Source: Chara braunii
Taxonomy: Eukaryota > Streptophyta > Charophyceae > Charales > Characeae
DNA: 43,283 nt
Assembly (NCBI GenBank): GCA_003427395.1
Contig: BFEA01000597.1
Coordinates: 122,288-165,570, forward strand
Reading direction: 5' to 3'
Shown: positions 31,430 through 41,597 of the stretch, in pieces
Layout of the letters: every line of letters begins with the position of its first letter
Numbering within the stretch: position 1 is the stretch's first letter
The notes under the pieces: generated by a model
Told to the model about the DNA's origin: nothing
Seen by the model: only the letters and a program-made list of their open reading frames with translations
The model's database searches: none
Translations under genes and position numbers: made by a program

Positions 31430-31572
31430 GCTGATGTGGTACTCCCTGCTGCTGACGTGGCACTGCTCGGCTGCTGATGTGGCATGGTTGTCGGCTGACG
31501 TGGCCTGCTGATGTGGTCTGCTGACATGGTCTGCTGACGTGGTCTGTTGACATGGCCTGCTGACGTCGCAAC
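31430..31572. repeat. Imperfect 15-base tandem repeat
   Basis: Units of the type CTGCTGACGTGGTCT repeat about eight times, upstream of gag of element G. In frame they give a Ser, Ala, Asp and Gln-rich peptide repeat. Confidence 0.75.
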
Positions 31573-32444
31573 TTACCCATGCCGCAGTAGGGGTACCCGG
31601 AATCAGATGAAGAAGAAGAGTAGACCAGAGTGGGCAACAACATAGGCGGGGAGGGGGGGGGGGGATAAATCGCCCAGATAAGGAGCTACTAATCAAAAAA
31701 AGAAAAGTTTGAACTTTTGCTTTTTTTTTTTTTTGAGAAAATAATAATAATATTAATAAAAATCTCGAGTTTGCAAGTTCAGTAGATCTCCCAATCTCCC
31801 TCAAATTCGAAATTACCAATAATAATAAAAAATCGAATTTTCAGACTGCAATGATTAACAAAGAATACGAATGAATAGAGAATAATAGAACGGCGAAAAC
31901 AATTTCCGCAAGTTCAAGGAATTCAGGAAGTAACTTTTTTTTCCGGAATTACTCAGATGAGACTCATGAGAGTATGCGCTGTTAAAAAAGTAACTGCAAA
32001 AAGGGATTTCCTGTAAAATTTCAATTTTTGAAATAAGGAATTTCGGAAATTCCAAAAAAATTCTCGGACTTTTCTAAATAACGGGAAATTGTGAAAGAAA
32101 ATACAAATAAAAAATCTCCGGATTTCTCAACAATGAAAATTCGAATTTCAAAGGAAAACAAAAATCGAAAATTTCAGATGCTGCGCTATTCCGGATTTTG
32201 CAATTTCCCGAAAAACGAAAGTAGCGCTAAAAAACGAAATCCAGAAAGGAAAAAAAAATCGATTTGGCAGTTAGGTCAAAAAAAAAAAAAAAATCACGAT
32301 TTTGGGGACTAATTCGTATGCCCTAATCAATCAATCAATCAATCAGTCCATGATCAATCAATCAGTTAGTGACTAATCAATCAATCAACTAATCAATAGT
32401 CCCCGCACACGTGTCAGATCAGGTTGTCCTGATTCACGTGTTGG
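31573..32444 (-). other. Leader of element G
   Basis: AT-rich, with a short GT-poor run of (CAAT)n-like ATCAATCA repeats at 32326-32396. No coding motif in either strand. Confidence 0.6.
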
Positions 32445-32457
32445 GCTCCCATACCAA
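32445..32457 (-). other. Primer-binding site of element G
   Basis: TTGGTATGGGAGC on the minus strand, one base from the LTR end. It differs at one position from the site in elements A, B and D. Confidence 0.75.
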
Positions 32458-32458
32458 C

Positions 32459-33778
32459 TGATACATGCCCAGTTGGGCAATGTATGTACAGCCAAGGATC
32501 CGCAATGTGATGAAAATCAGTGAATGGACAATGCAATGTTAGTGAAACATCAACAAGCAATGTACGCCCTGATACATACGAAATGGCACAAAATAGCGCA
32601 GTGGAAGACTTGGATATAAGTCCTGACCTGACCGGGACTGACACAACATCCCATCATACATCACACATGTGAGAGGAGGAGGGACCGCACACAAAGAAGA
32701 AAGGTCCCTCCTTATATACATACATGGGGAGATACCACAGATGTGAGATGGGGGGAGAGGTGAGACGGAGATGGAGGCGAGGGAGAAGACCAAGATCGCA
32801 ATGGCGATGTCCAAAAATAGTCCCTTGCCAATGTCCAATCAATGTGTCTCAGAAATGTCGAACCAGGTCCTGGGCGCAATGCCCACTGTAACCACTGCCT
32901 GTATCTTCTGCATGTAACCTCACTCACTCTCGTATCTGAAGAAGAAGAAGATGAAGCAGATGAAGAGGGAGTAGGGAGGAGAGAGAGATGAGATGGAGGG
33001 GAGACGAAAGAGGAGGAAGAGGTTGTCTTCCCTACTGTCTCACCTGCCGGAAGGCCACCGTACACTGACTGTCACGTTGTCGCTGTCTTGTGCAGGTCAC
33101 TCACAGAGTCCCAGTGATGGCGCCAGGTAAGTCCGCCGTCTGCAGGTATGGCCTCCGCTCTCTCCTACCTACGCCACTACCTCTATTCCTCAGCGCAGCG
33201 CTAAGATGCAGCGCTGGTCGAGCAGCGTGTCGCTCGGGAAGTGAGCTACCCGAACTGTCCGTACCGAGCCGTTGCCCAGCTATATATAGCGCTGGGCGAG
33301 GCTGGGTCTGCCTGGTGCTGGCCTCAAACGGCCCAGCCAGTCTGGGCCCCTACCAGGTGTCCAGACTGTGCTGCTGATGCAGCAGGCGCAAAAACGCGCC
33401 TGGCCTTGGTCAGGCCCCGTTCCTGTGTACCTGGCCCAAGGCGCTGCCTTGGTGCCTGCAGTCCGAAACGACGTTGGTACCGTTGAAAGGAAAGTAGACA
33501 GGCGCCAAAACGCGCCTGGTTTGGAAGGGCCTCGTCCCTCTGTACCTGGCCCAAGGCGTTTCCTTGGGGCCTGCAAGTCCGAAACGACGTCTGCCCAGAC
33601 AAGGAATAGGACAAGAGGCAAGTAAATAACTAAATACTGCAGCCTCTATTTGAAATCTGCGCCCTGGGGGCCACTGTGGGCCTCCAGGGCGCAGGTCTGA
33701 TGGTATGCAGCCTGGGGGCCCCTCAGCAACCGTCGGGCCCCTCAAAATTGGGCCCGTGTGCAGGTGCAGCATGTAACA
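32459..33778 (-). mobile_element. 5' LTR of element G (1320 bp, family F)
   Basis: On the minus strand it starts TGTTACATGC and ends ATGTATCA, followed by the primer site. Similar to the LTRs at 20313 (partial), 29092 and 40318. Confidence 0.85.
33274..33297 (-). promoter_or_regulatory. TATA box between inverted arms, LTR G
   Basis: TATATATA at 33281-33288 flanked by GCCCAGC and GCTGGGC arms. Confidence 0.5.
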
Positions 33779-33799
33779 GAGAGAGAGAGAGTTACATGA

Positions 33800-33945
33800 C
33801 AGTTACAAGGCACACCTTGAATACAAGGTACATACCTTGTATTCGAGGGTACCTTCTATCCAAAAATTTAATAGTGATTTCCAAGAACCCATTTTTGGGA
33901 GGTAACTTGAGTACAAGGTACGTATCTTGTTTTCGGGTTAAGACA
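33800..33945. repeat. Palindrome-bearing repeat, copy 4
   Basis: ACAAGGTAC...TACCTTGTA arms and a CCCGAAAAC segment in reverse, as in 12646-12945. Confidence 0.65.
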
Positions 33946-33947
33946 GT

Positions 33948-34171
33948 AGCCCTCATTGTTGGACAGCAGGGATAGGGATGCGGAAGTAGCCAGTCAGGTA
34001 TCGGGTGTAGTCTGTGCATCCACTTCAGGGGAGACTCTCTATATCTTGTTTATACCTTCACTGGAGGAGATAGTGCTATACCTTGTTTATACCTTCACTG
34101 AAGTGGATGCACAGACTAACCTGATATCTGACTGGCTACTTCCGCCTCTCTGCTGTCCAACAATGAGGGCT
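33948..34171. repeat. Long inverted repeat (arms 81 and 74 bases)
   Basis: 33948-34028 and 34098-34171 are inverted copies with few mismatches and one small gap; the 69-base spacer itself contains a 25-base direct repeat that enters the right arm. No terminal duplications seen. Confidence 0.88.
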
Positions 34172-34271
34172 AGTGCCTTCTCTCTCTTCCCCCCTTCCCC
34201 TCCCCTCTCTTCCCTTCTATTTAGACCTGGTTGTAGGTGTAAGGACGATATTCAGCAATTAGTGTGTTTCT

Positions 34272-34405
34272 CGCCCCTAATCCCCACCATTTTCCCCTTC
34301 CCTCCTAGACCTGCTTCCCGCCCCTAATCCCCACCATTTTCCCCTTCCCTCCTAGACCTGCTTCCCGCCCCTAATCCCCACCATTTCCCCCTTCCCTACT
34401 AGACC
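34272..34405. repeat. 47-bp tandem repeat, three copies
   Basis: Units start at 34272, 34319 and 34366 with CGCCCCTAATCCCCACCA. Confidence 0.92.
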
Positions 34406-34410
34406 TACAT

Positions 34411-34564
34411 CCTCTCTTCGCACTGGCGGCCTTTGCAATGATAGAGAGCAAAAGGACACAATGGCTATTGCCAAAGGGCAAATACTTCCTCTCTTCGCAC
34501 TGGCGGTCTTTGCAGTGATAGAGAGCAAAAGGACACAATGGCTATCGCCAAAGTGTAAATACTA
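34411..34564. repeat. 77-bp tandem duplication
   Basis: Units start at 34411 and 34488 with CCTCTCTTCGCACTGGCGG; few mismatches. Confidence 0.92.
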
Positions 34565-35075
34565 AATTTCCTGTTGTGAGCTTGGCACATGTGATTGTCG
34601 GTTTGCATACTGGCGAGTGAAGTGGTGGATGTTGGATCTTTTATGTCATTTACGTGGAATGTTGTCCATGTGATTCTTGCCACCTTATTGCTGCAGGCAC
34701 TCACTGGCCACTATTGGCCGATCGGAATGTGATTGATGAACAAATTGTTGTTGCAACTGTGGCTGGGTGCATTTGATAGAGTCTGTGCCGCCCCCCGCCA
34801 GTAGACTGGGGCCACCCTGGGAGGCCTACTGTTCGGGGGTGCTTATACCACTCACAACAGTAGGCCCCAGGAAGTTCAAAAAAGAAAAGAAAAGGAGTCG
34901 TGCTCTGAGGGTGGCCTGAGCCATCTCAGACCATTTTCACATTTCCATCAACCCGGATAGGAGCTGAAGGGTAACACTGGATGCTGAGTTGTTTTTCCAT
35001 GCAGCCATTGGAGCTGATGTGATTTGATTTGTTGATGTGTTATCTCGCTGCATGCATTTCCTCATGGAAACGGAG
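34565..35075. other. Low-copy sequence, no gene seen
   Basis: No repeats shared with the rest of the window and no coding motif. It could be intron of the gene whose exon is at 35076. Confidence 0.4.
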
Positions 35076-35178
35076 TCCATCTTTCAGGTGTATGACAAGA
35101 GTGTGCGGGGGTTTGTCTACGCATGTAGCGGTGGAGCATCTTCTAAGATGCAGTTCCCCAAAGACGAGAAAAAAGCAG
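35076..35178 (+). CDS. Exon of a CFA20-domain protein (CFAP20DC-like)
   Basis: The 34-codon frame SIFQVYDKSVRGFVY..GGASSKMQFPKDEKKA resembles the start of the CFA20 domain of CFAP20DC (human C3orf67), where the same order of aromatic-Asp-Lys, FVF and QLPKE is found from memory. It ends with CAG then GTGAAG, a good donor, leaving phase 1. The acceptor may be the AG at 35074-35075 or the better CTTTCAG at 35081-35087, which would shorten the exon to 35088-35178. Neighbouring exons are not found in the window. CFA20 proteins are linked to cilia and flagella; charophytes make flagellated sperm. It could also be an old fragment or chance likeness. Confidence 0.5.
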
Positions 35179-35383
35179 GTGAAGCAGACGTCTCTCCATT
35201 TTCCCTGCTCTGTAACCAGATTACAAAGTATCTCTGTTTTTTGCCATTGTTGTATTGGGCAGGATTTGAACTCCTGATTCTGAACCGTTACATGTGCGTA
35301 CTATTCAGTTATTGGAAAGACACAGGTCACAAACGATATCTAATTCTGGCTGGTAGTCTTCAAATTCTGTCTCCTGAAGAAAG

Positions 35384-36241
35384 TGAAACGGTTTTCACCT
35401 TTTAGCAGTAGCGGATGCAGTACCCAGGGTTCGATCCCTAGACCTCACCCTACCCATGTACAGTATCTGTGTAGACCCCGAGAGTTGAACCTGTGATCTG
35501 TGTATTCGTAGACAGTTGGTAGGTCTGTCGTAGGTCCATAGGCAGAAGGTGTTCGATCTGTAGGTCTATAGCGTAGAAGTCTTAGTGAGTTCCGGAAGGT
35601 TAGCTGTAGACCTTCTAGAAGGTATGCAAGTGGGCAAGTGGTCAAGTGGTGAGGCAAGTGGTGGACTCAACTGCAGTGCAATAGCAGTACGACGTCGGTA
35701 GGATAGCGGTGAGTCCACAGTCAGTCAGCGGAAGGTCCAGTCAGTCCCAGTCCGGTCCAGCAAGTACCACGGGGGGACCGTGAGCACCATGGGCCGATGG
35801 CAAAGGGCAGACCAACGAGTTTCTGAAGTATAAATCAAGAGGCAGCGCCCAGCCTTTCATTCATTCCTGCGTGAGCCATGCGGAAGCGCTGCCACAGCGA
35901 CTTGTGCAAGGAGGTCTGCAGATGAGCCCGGAGGACGCAGTGGGCAAGAGAGGAGTTAGTATAGCGATAGGTTAGAGGCAGCGATAGCTGCCATAGCTGT
36001 AGTTAGTAGCGAGTGTGTGTGTGTGTTCGAGTGTTAGAGTGATGCGTGTGGGATATCCAGGGTGATCCAGTGTGTGTGTGTGAACAGTGAGTTGTGTGGG
36101 CGCTGAAGTCGCCATAGCCAGTTAAGAGTGAACTCGTATCCAGAAGCCATATCTCTGAGTTTTGAGTGGGCGCATGGCGCCAGTCTACTGTGCTGCTGTT
36201 TACATGCATGAAAAGTGTGTTTGAGAATGAGTCCGATTGCA
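35384..36241 (+). mobile_element. Solo LTR of family B (858 bp)
   Basis: Same ends as the LTR at 21051 (TGAAACG, GATTGCA), no primer site or internal region, and a 4-base direct repeat AAAG on both sides (35380-35383, 36242-36245). It divides the low-copy region with the probable exon. Confidence 0.85.
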
Positions 36242-36245
36242 AAAG

Positions 36246-37047
36246 AACAAATCAGTCGAGATGAGAACTATATACCGTTGTGGTGCCTGCAACAGCCCAA
36301 CTAGCTTACGTGTCGCGGCAGCCTGCAGGTGTTTGCTTTACAAGGTCCCTCCATTGTTCATGTGGTTTGGTCTTTGGATTAGCAGGTCAACGGTTGGTGG
36401 GCTGTCTACTCGTTCACCAGTTGGGTATCTTCTTAATGTTATCAAGTCAGTTAGCAGTTTCACCATAGAGTAGTGAGTCATCACGCCACACAGGTAGCAA
36501 ACACAGATTGAGGAAAGAAAGTACAATTTGGCCAACCCAAACGCTCAACAACACCCGTGGACCACTGTTCGTTCCGACAAACTACCCACGGCCTAACCAG
36601 GCGTTAGCCACAGAGCCCGTGATCTGCCGACAGAGGACTATCCTGCCTACAATCATTGTTTTTATACCTGTGGTTGACCTGCTTCCCTTAAAAAAAGAGA
36701 CTACCCCGGGTTTGGTCAGCCAAAAAGCACTACAATCCAAGGGGTTACTATAATCTGGGCTGAAAAAGGCTAATAGTACCACCGACGAGTCATAGAGCCA
36801 ATTACCAATTCCACACCGCTTAGACCGGGGTCCCGGGGCTTATACTTAACTACGGGCCTACACTCTACGTCAAAACAAGAGGAAACAAAACAACACGGTA
36901 CATTGGACGGAACGTCAAATCCAAACTGAAAGCATAGCCCGGGCTCCAAGGGCATATTGCCACCTACAGACCACACAAAACAAGGAACTTGACATACCCT
37001 GTAACAGAAATATGGTCACAACTTGAGGGGCCCTGTCACTACGTAGC
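36246..37047. other. Non-coding region 3' of the Penelope-like element
   Basis: No gene recognised. The right part probably is 3' untranslated sequence of the minus-strand element; the left part continues the low-copy sequence interrupted by the solo LTR. The border was not located. Confidence 0.4.
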
Positions 37048-37972
37048 TTACTGCTGAACAAACTCGACGACCATTTTCCACTGAACATCACGTCCGCGAG
37101 TGAATCGTTTCAGAACACAAAGGAAAAAATCAGCAGGAACATCTTTCAGTCTTGATTCCCTCTTCAAATTGATCACCCGTCGAGGGATCTCGCGTCTTGC
37201 AGACGTATTTCGGTCAATTTCATGTAAATGACTGGCGAACACTGCACTTTTCTGCATCTTTACTACCCCAAGACAGAAAGGACTGCCCATTAAATAATGT
37301 CAGTCGCTCCTCTTTCCACATAGACTCTTCGTTTTTGGACACTTGCACACATTCAACGAAAGGGAAAACATTCTGAGTTCGGACCTCGCATCCCAGAAAG
37401 TCCCACTTACCCGATCCCTTGTCAGTTTTTTTCAGACTGAGGTTGTCTAGGTAACATCTTTCAAAAGAATTGAAGATGTTGGCAACGTCTTGTTCACCCA
37501 GATTTTTCGTTGCTACGAACAAGCTCACATCGTCAATCAGCCTCACACCTACAACCTTCCTGCTTAGCTTCCCCAGATTCTGCAGAAACAAGAATTCGGC
37601 TCTGGCGCACATAATACACGCCAAAGGTGGGCTTGTGCTTTTCCCCATGGGGATACCCACCGTCTGCCGCAAAAGTACCCCTAATGCTATTGTGTATGTG
37701 TGCTTGAGTTTGAAGGAGACAAACTGCTGAATGTCGGAAAACTCAACCAGTGAACGTAGCCAGTCGTGACACCGAAGCTGGCCCCCTTTCCTCTTGAGTT
37801 CACTCGTACAAATGACCTTTTTTTTGAGAAATGATAGTCCAGCAGCCAGTCCACCGCATCAAGGATATCCTGATGCGGCAGACGACTGAACGTATCCTTA
37901 ATGTCGAAGGATCTCGCGACCACTTCCTGGTCGGTGTACATGCATCTCATCTTCTTATTAAAAGCAGACAAG
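37048..37972 (-). pseudogene. Reverse transcriptase, catalytic part and thumb (Penelope-like)
   Basis: After the solo LTR the protein continues SAFNKKMRCMYTDQE. Motif A is FDIKDTFSRLPHQDI (37889-37909 for the core, catalytic Asp). Motif B is QTVGIPMGKSTSPPLA (GIPMG at 37644-37658). Motif C is RLIDDVSLF (IDD at 37529-37537). Then SLKKTD and WDFLGCEV. The thumb part has KMQKSAVFASHLHEIDRNTS and ends at TAA 37048. Frameshifts lie near 37800 and 37280. Core aspartates are kept, so the frame breaks are what disable it. Confidence 0.78.
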
Positions 37973-39276
37973 TGTAATGACCCGCCAAAAACACAAACTG
38001 AGAACACTGCTGATTTCTGGGATTTGCTGCTGGAATGAATGCCTTGCTGAAATTCCCGCATTCTGCTTTGATTTCCATGTCTGTGTGTGTGTGCGTGCCT
38101 GCTGGTTTGCATGCCTGTCTGAGTGCTTGTCGGTTGAGTGTGTGTGTGACCCACAAGGGTACTTGTTGGTTGAAAGGCCCCGCAGGGCCGGTACTTACCT
38201 GTGGCCGCGACTGTGAAGGGTTGCAGGGGGGAAAACACTCGAGTACCGGGGGTAGGCCCGCAGCACTTAGAGCATAGGGGAAAAACACTCAAGTAGCAGG
38301 TAGGCCGGTACCACTGAAGTAGTGGTAGAAGTGTCGGGTACTGGAGGCTGAGCAGAAGAAGACAAAAAGTTGGCATTTTTAGAAGCCCAGTAGCGGTAGG
38401 CTAGAGGTAGGCCGGTACCAGTCCAAGTAGCCCGGGTCTAGGGCCTGTCCGGAGGATAGCAGAGCCTGCAATGATGTTCCCTCCGAAAGGGAGGAGGTAC
38501 CGGTTGCTGGGAGGCCGCTCGGCCTAGGAAGTCACCGCCCAGAAGGCCAGTAGGCCGCTATATCTTTCGGAGGAGCAAGTAGCTCCTCCTCATTTGCGGT
38601 GTGCAAGGATTGGGGACATGCTGCTGGAGCACAGCGCTGGCTGCTACAGCGCTGCTTGGAGGTGAAGGGCAGCTGGAGCTCAGCCTGGCTATGGCAAGCG
38701 GTCCAGCTTGAGGAGGAGGAAGAAGGGGGCGAAGGAGGAGAGTGGCGAAGCACCTACCTGGCTATGGTGAACACCGTCTTCATCACCTTGTTGGGCGCTG
38801 CATCTGGAAGGCCCCAGTTGGGGTAGTGCTGCACCAAGGAGGCTCGAGGCAGGGTCAGGCATGGCGGACCAGTCAGCAGCAGCATAGCTGCTTGGGGTTG
38901 TCCTTTGGACTGGAGTGCAGCGCCATAGCTGCTTTGGGTTGTCCTTTGGGCAGGAGGGCAGGGCCCTCATTAGTCCGCCATAGCCTATGCATGAGAGAGG
39001 AGGCTGAAGGAGGGAAGCCATAGCTATGGTGGACTTGTTGTTGTTGTTGTGTTGTTGTCGAGTCAGCAGTAAGAGGCAACTTCGGATATTGATTCTGGTT
39101 CATCCATTCATTGTTATTATTATTGTTGGGAGAAGAATAAGATTGGCGAAGTGAAGGAGGAGGAGGAAGGTGGAGAGAGAAGGGGGAATCTTGCAAGTGC
39201 TTTCATTTCTTTCGCAATTGGGTGACATTGTCTTTCATTGTGAATTTGCACTTTGGAAATGACCAGGATCGTAACA
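37973..39276 (+). mobile_element. Solo LTR of family A (1304 bp)
   Basis: Starts TGTAATGACCC and ends CGTAACA like the LTR at 1870-3265 in reverse. CAAG flanks it on both sides (37969-37972, 39277-39280). Without it, the RT reading on the minus strand continues from NGTL to SAFNKK. Confidence 0.88.
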
Positions 39277-40317
39277 CAAGGTTCCATTCAGCGTAGACAC
39301 AGACTTGAGGTTAAAGTGCCACTCGCGAGGGAGGCAGTACACAACAGGTGATTGAGGGCCTTCGCTACAACCTTACTCGCCCTGGCTGTTGGTTCCGGAT
39401 ACGGTGGGCAGACAGGGCGGAATCGGTCCAAGTCCTTGTGTTTAGGAATCGCATATGCTTGGCCGATCGTCCCCTTTCCGTCCCATCGAGCAAAGTCAAG
39501 GAGATTTACCTCCTTCAAGTCATACTTCATCTCTCGCACCATAGTCATCACATCGCTGCCAACGGGTAGGTACCCCGTACTCCGAATGAACAGGTTCATC
39601 ATCCCTTCATAGTACAAGGAAGGACACATGAGAGTCTCCCATGGATTACGGTCCAGTGGAGTAAGAACACGGCCTTTCAACCACTTCTTCAACTTGAAAA
39701 CCTCCTGCTTATCCAGGTAATTCCTCTCCTTCTCTCCTTGTTTCATCAAACATCCAATTAATTCTACACTAGAACAATGAACAGTCTGGTCTTTCACGTT
39801 GACCCAATTGGCAAAGGCATCCCCGATTGCCTCGCCCAACTTAGTAGTCAATCTATCAGATCTACCTGCTTTCGGGACATTGTTCACAGCTATTAATAGA
39901 GGAGAAACATTTTCCAGATCGCGCAAGTGGACATGCACATGGCCTCGTACCCGTGGGTACAGCATCCCTGCATATGCACAGGGTAACACCTCCATGTGTG
40001 CAAAGGCATGATGGTTGTGTAATAAGTTCGCAACACTTGGATTGCGAGTCGCAAACAATGCGAAGTGATCTACGTGCGTGCCAAATGACACAAGGAGGAA
40101 GAACTAGAGACCCAAGCTTATCGTTGACCAGTTTGCGAACTGCTGAGATTTTAATTCGATCATCAAATAGCAAGCGAACAACAATACAAGCAAACAAATT
40201 GAATCCAAATCCATCCTTAACACATCTACCGATCAGCCTTCACAAATAGGCACGCGTGCTTTTCTTCTCAACAGGCTCGACAAAGAGTTCAAAACCCATC
40301 AACGCAGTGACTAAGCG
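39277..40317 (-). pseudogene. Reverse transcriptase, N-terminal part (Penelope-like)
   Basis: Frames in order: CVKDGFGFNLFACIVV, a TGA at 40240-40242, a shift near 40100, then FGTHVDHFALFATRNPSV, FAHMEVLPCAYAGML, WLKGRVLTPLDRNPWETL, ARWDGKGTIGQAYAIPKHKD and RFRPVCPPYPEPTARASK. The PKHKD..RFRP part corresponds to the early RT block that Penelope-like enzymes share (PK-HK-RP). LTPLDRNP stands where this group has its conserved D-K-containing block before RT; that equation is tentative. A shift near 39335 leads to LPREWHFNLKSV. Confidence 0.7.
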
Positions 40318-40644
40318 TGTTACATACTGCATTCCACACGGGCCCTTTCAGGCCCGACGACTAGGCTGAGGGTTCTGAGGGCATGGACGCGATAATCCAG
40401 GCCAGACTGGCCCAAAGGCCGGACCTTTTTAAGCTGCCCCTTTGGCCTTGCGCAACCGGTCCTAGACCAGGCCCTGCAGCCGCAGGCCCTGGGCGGGAAA
40501 TGGCCAAACGTTTTCGTTTGGACCAGGCCGCCGTTTAGGCAGCCTGCTTTCCCGAAAACCGGTCCGACCTGAACCATGGATCGGATGATAGATCCGACGG
40601 TTCAGATCGGAGGCCACCTTGGGAGGCAGAGGCTGAACTGGCCA

Positions 40645-40664
40645 TCGGCCGGTATTTAGGCCGA
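40645..40664 (+). promoter_or_regulatory. TATA-like box between inverted arms, solo LTR F
   Basis: TATTTA in the loop of the arms TCGGCC and GGCCGA, 330 bases from the LTR start. Confidence 0.4.
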
Positions 40665-40929
40665 GCCAACAGCCATTTCCGGGGAGAAGAGTGCGGCAGC
40701 ACTGAGGAGAAAACGCTGCGCTATTTCCGTTCCAGCATGGCGCTTGGCAGCAGCTCTAGGCGTAGTGCTGGCGGTAGAGGTGGTAGGCGGAGTAGGGAGA
40801 CTTACTTGATGGCCACATAGCGAGCGCCATAGCTCCAGCGGCCAGTCTTCGACGGCGGCAAGGCGCCAGCTTGCATCCGTAGGTAGGAGCCTGGGCACTA
40901 ACTCGCCATCTCCACCTCTCCTCTGTCCC

Positions 40930-40983
40930 TCCCGGATCTTCTTCTTCTTCAGACTTCTTCTCCTTCATCCTCTTCTTCTTCAG

Positions 40984-41014
<31 letters not shown>

Positions 41015-41086
41015 CTTCTTCTTCTTCTTCTTCAGACTTCTTCTTCTTCTTCTTCTTCTTCAGACTTCTTCTTCTTCTTCTTCTTC
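40930..41086. repeat. Interrupted (TTC)n array
   Basis: TTC runs with repeated TTCAGACTTC interruptions. The related LTRs at 20313 and 32459 have only short GAA/GAT runs at the corresponding place. Confidence 0.92.
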
Positions 41087-41597
41087 AGATTGGAGACTAT
41101 TGGTACGAGTTGGACATAGATCAGTGATTGAACTTCGGTGGTAGGAGGATGTGATACTTACCAGATTCGAGACATTGGAGATAGTTGGATTGATACCTGG
41201 CGGCATCGCAGATCGGACATCGGTTGCATTAGGATTTTGTACCTCCGACATTGGTGACTTATGTCAACGACATTCTGTTGTGTCCGGTGACATTTTGGTC
41301 AACTATATCGGTGACATTTTGGATTCTATGTCGGTGACATCTAGCGCTGTCCCTATCTCCCACCTCCATCGTCTCTCCTCCCACCATTCATCTGTGTATG
41401 GGTGTACTGGGCTGAAGCATCGTCTATGTATGGCTTCAGACCCCACCATCTCACGATTACTTGTGTGTTGAGTGATGTCTAGGTGAGTTCCGTCTATGTG
41501 AGTCAAGCCATATCTTCCGCTGCATATATGCTCATCCTATATTGGTTGATCTTTGGTTCTGCCCATACTCGGTGAATGTATTCACTAGTATGCAACA

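Larger units (their letters stand above)
40318..41597 (+). mobile_element. Solo LTR of family F (1280 bp)
   Basis: Starts TGTTACATAC and ends ATGCAACA, similar at the start to the LTRs at 29092 and 32459-33778. Flanks AAGCG (40313-40317) and AAGCA (41598-41602) form a target duplication with one mismatch. Removing it brings ALLRNPKC and LVTALMGFE of the Penelope-like protein together. A TTC array is inside. Confidence 0.82.

Noticed and set aside
35240-35300. tRNA-like segment GGATTTGAACTCCTGATTC
   Set aside because: Looks like the reverse of a T-arm, but no acceptor, D-arm or anticodon arm can be drawn around it.
38030-39020. Several 70-110 codon frames within the solo LTR A
   Set aside because: Noncoding LTR; the frames are not kept in the other copy at 1870-3265.
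40000-40250. Plus-strand frame with MGTASLHMHRV start as a small gene
   Set aside because: Lies opposite the Penelope-like RT and shows no motif or codon pattern of its own.
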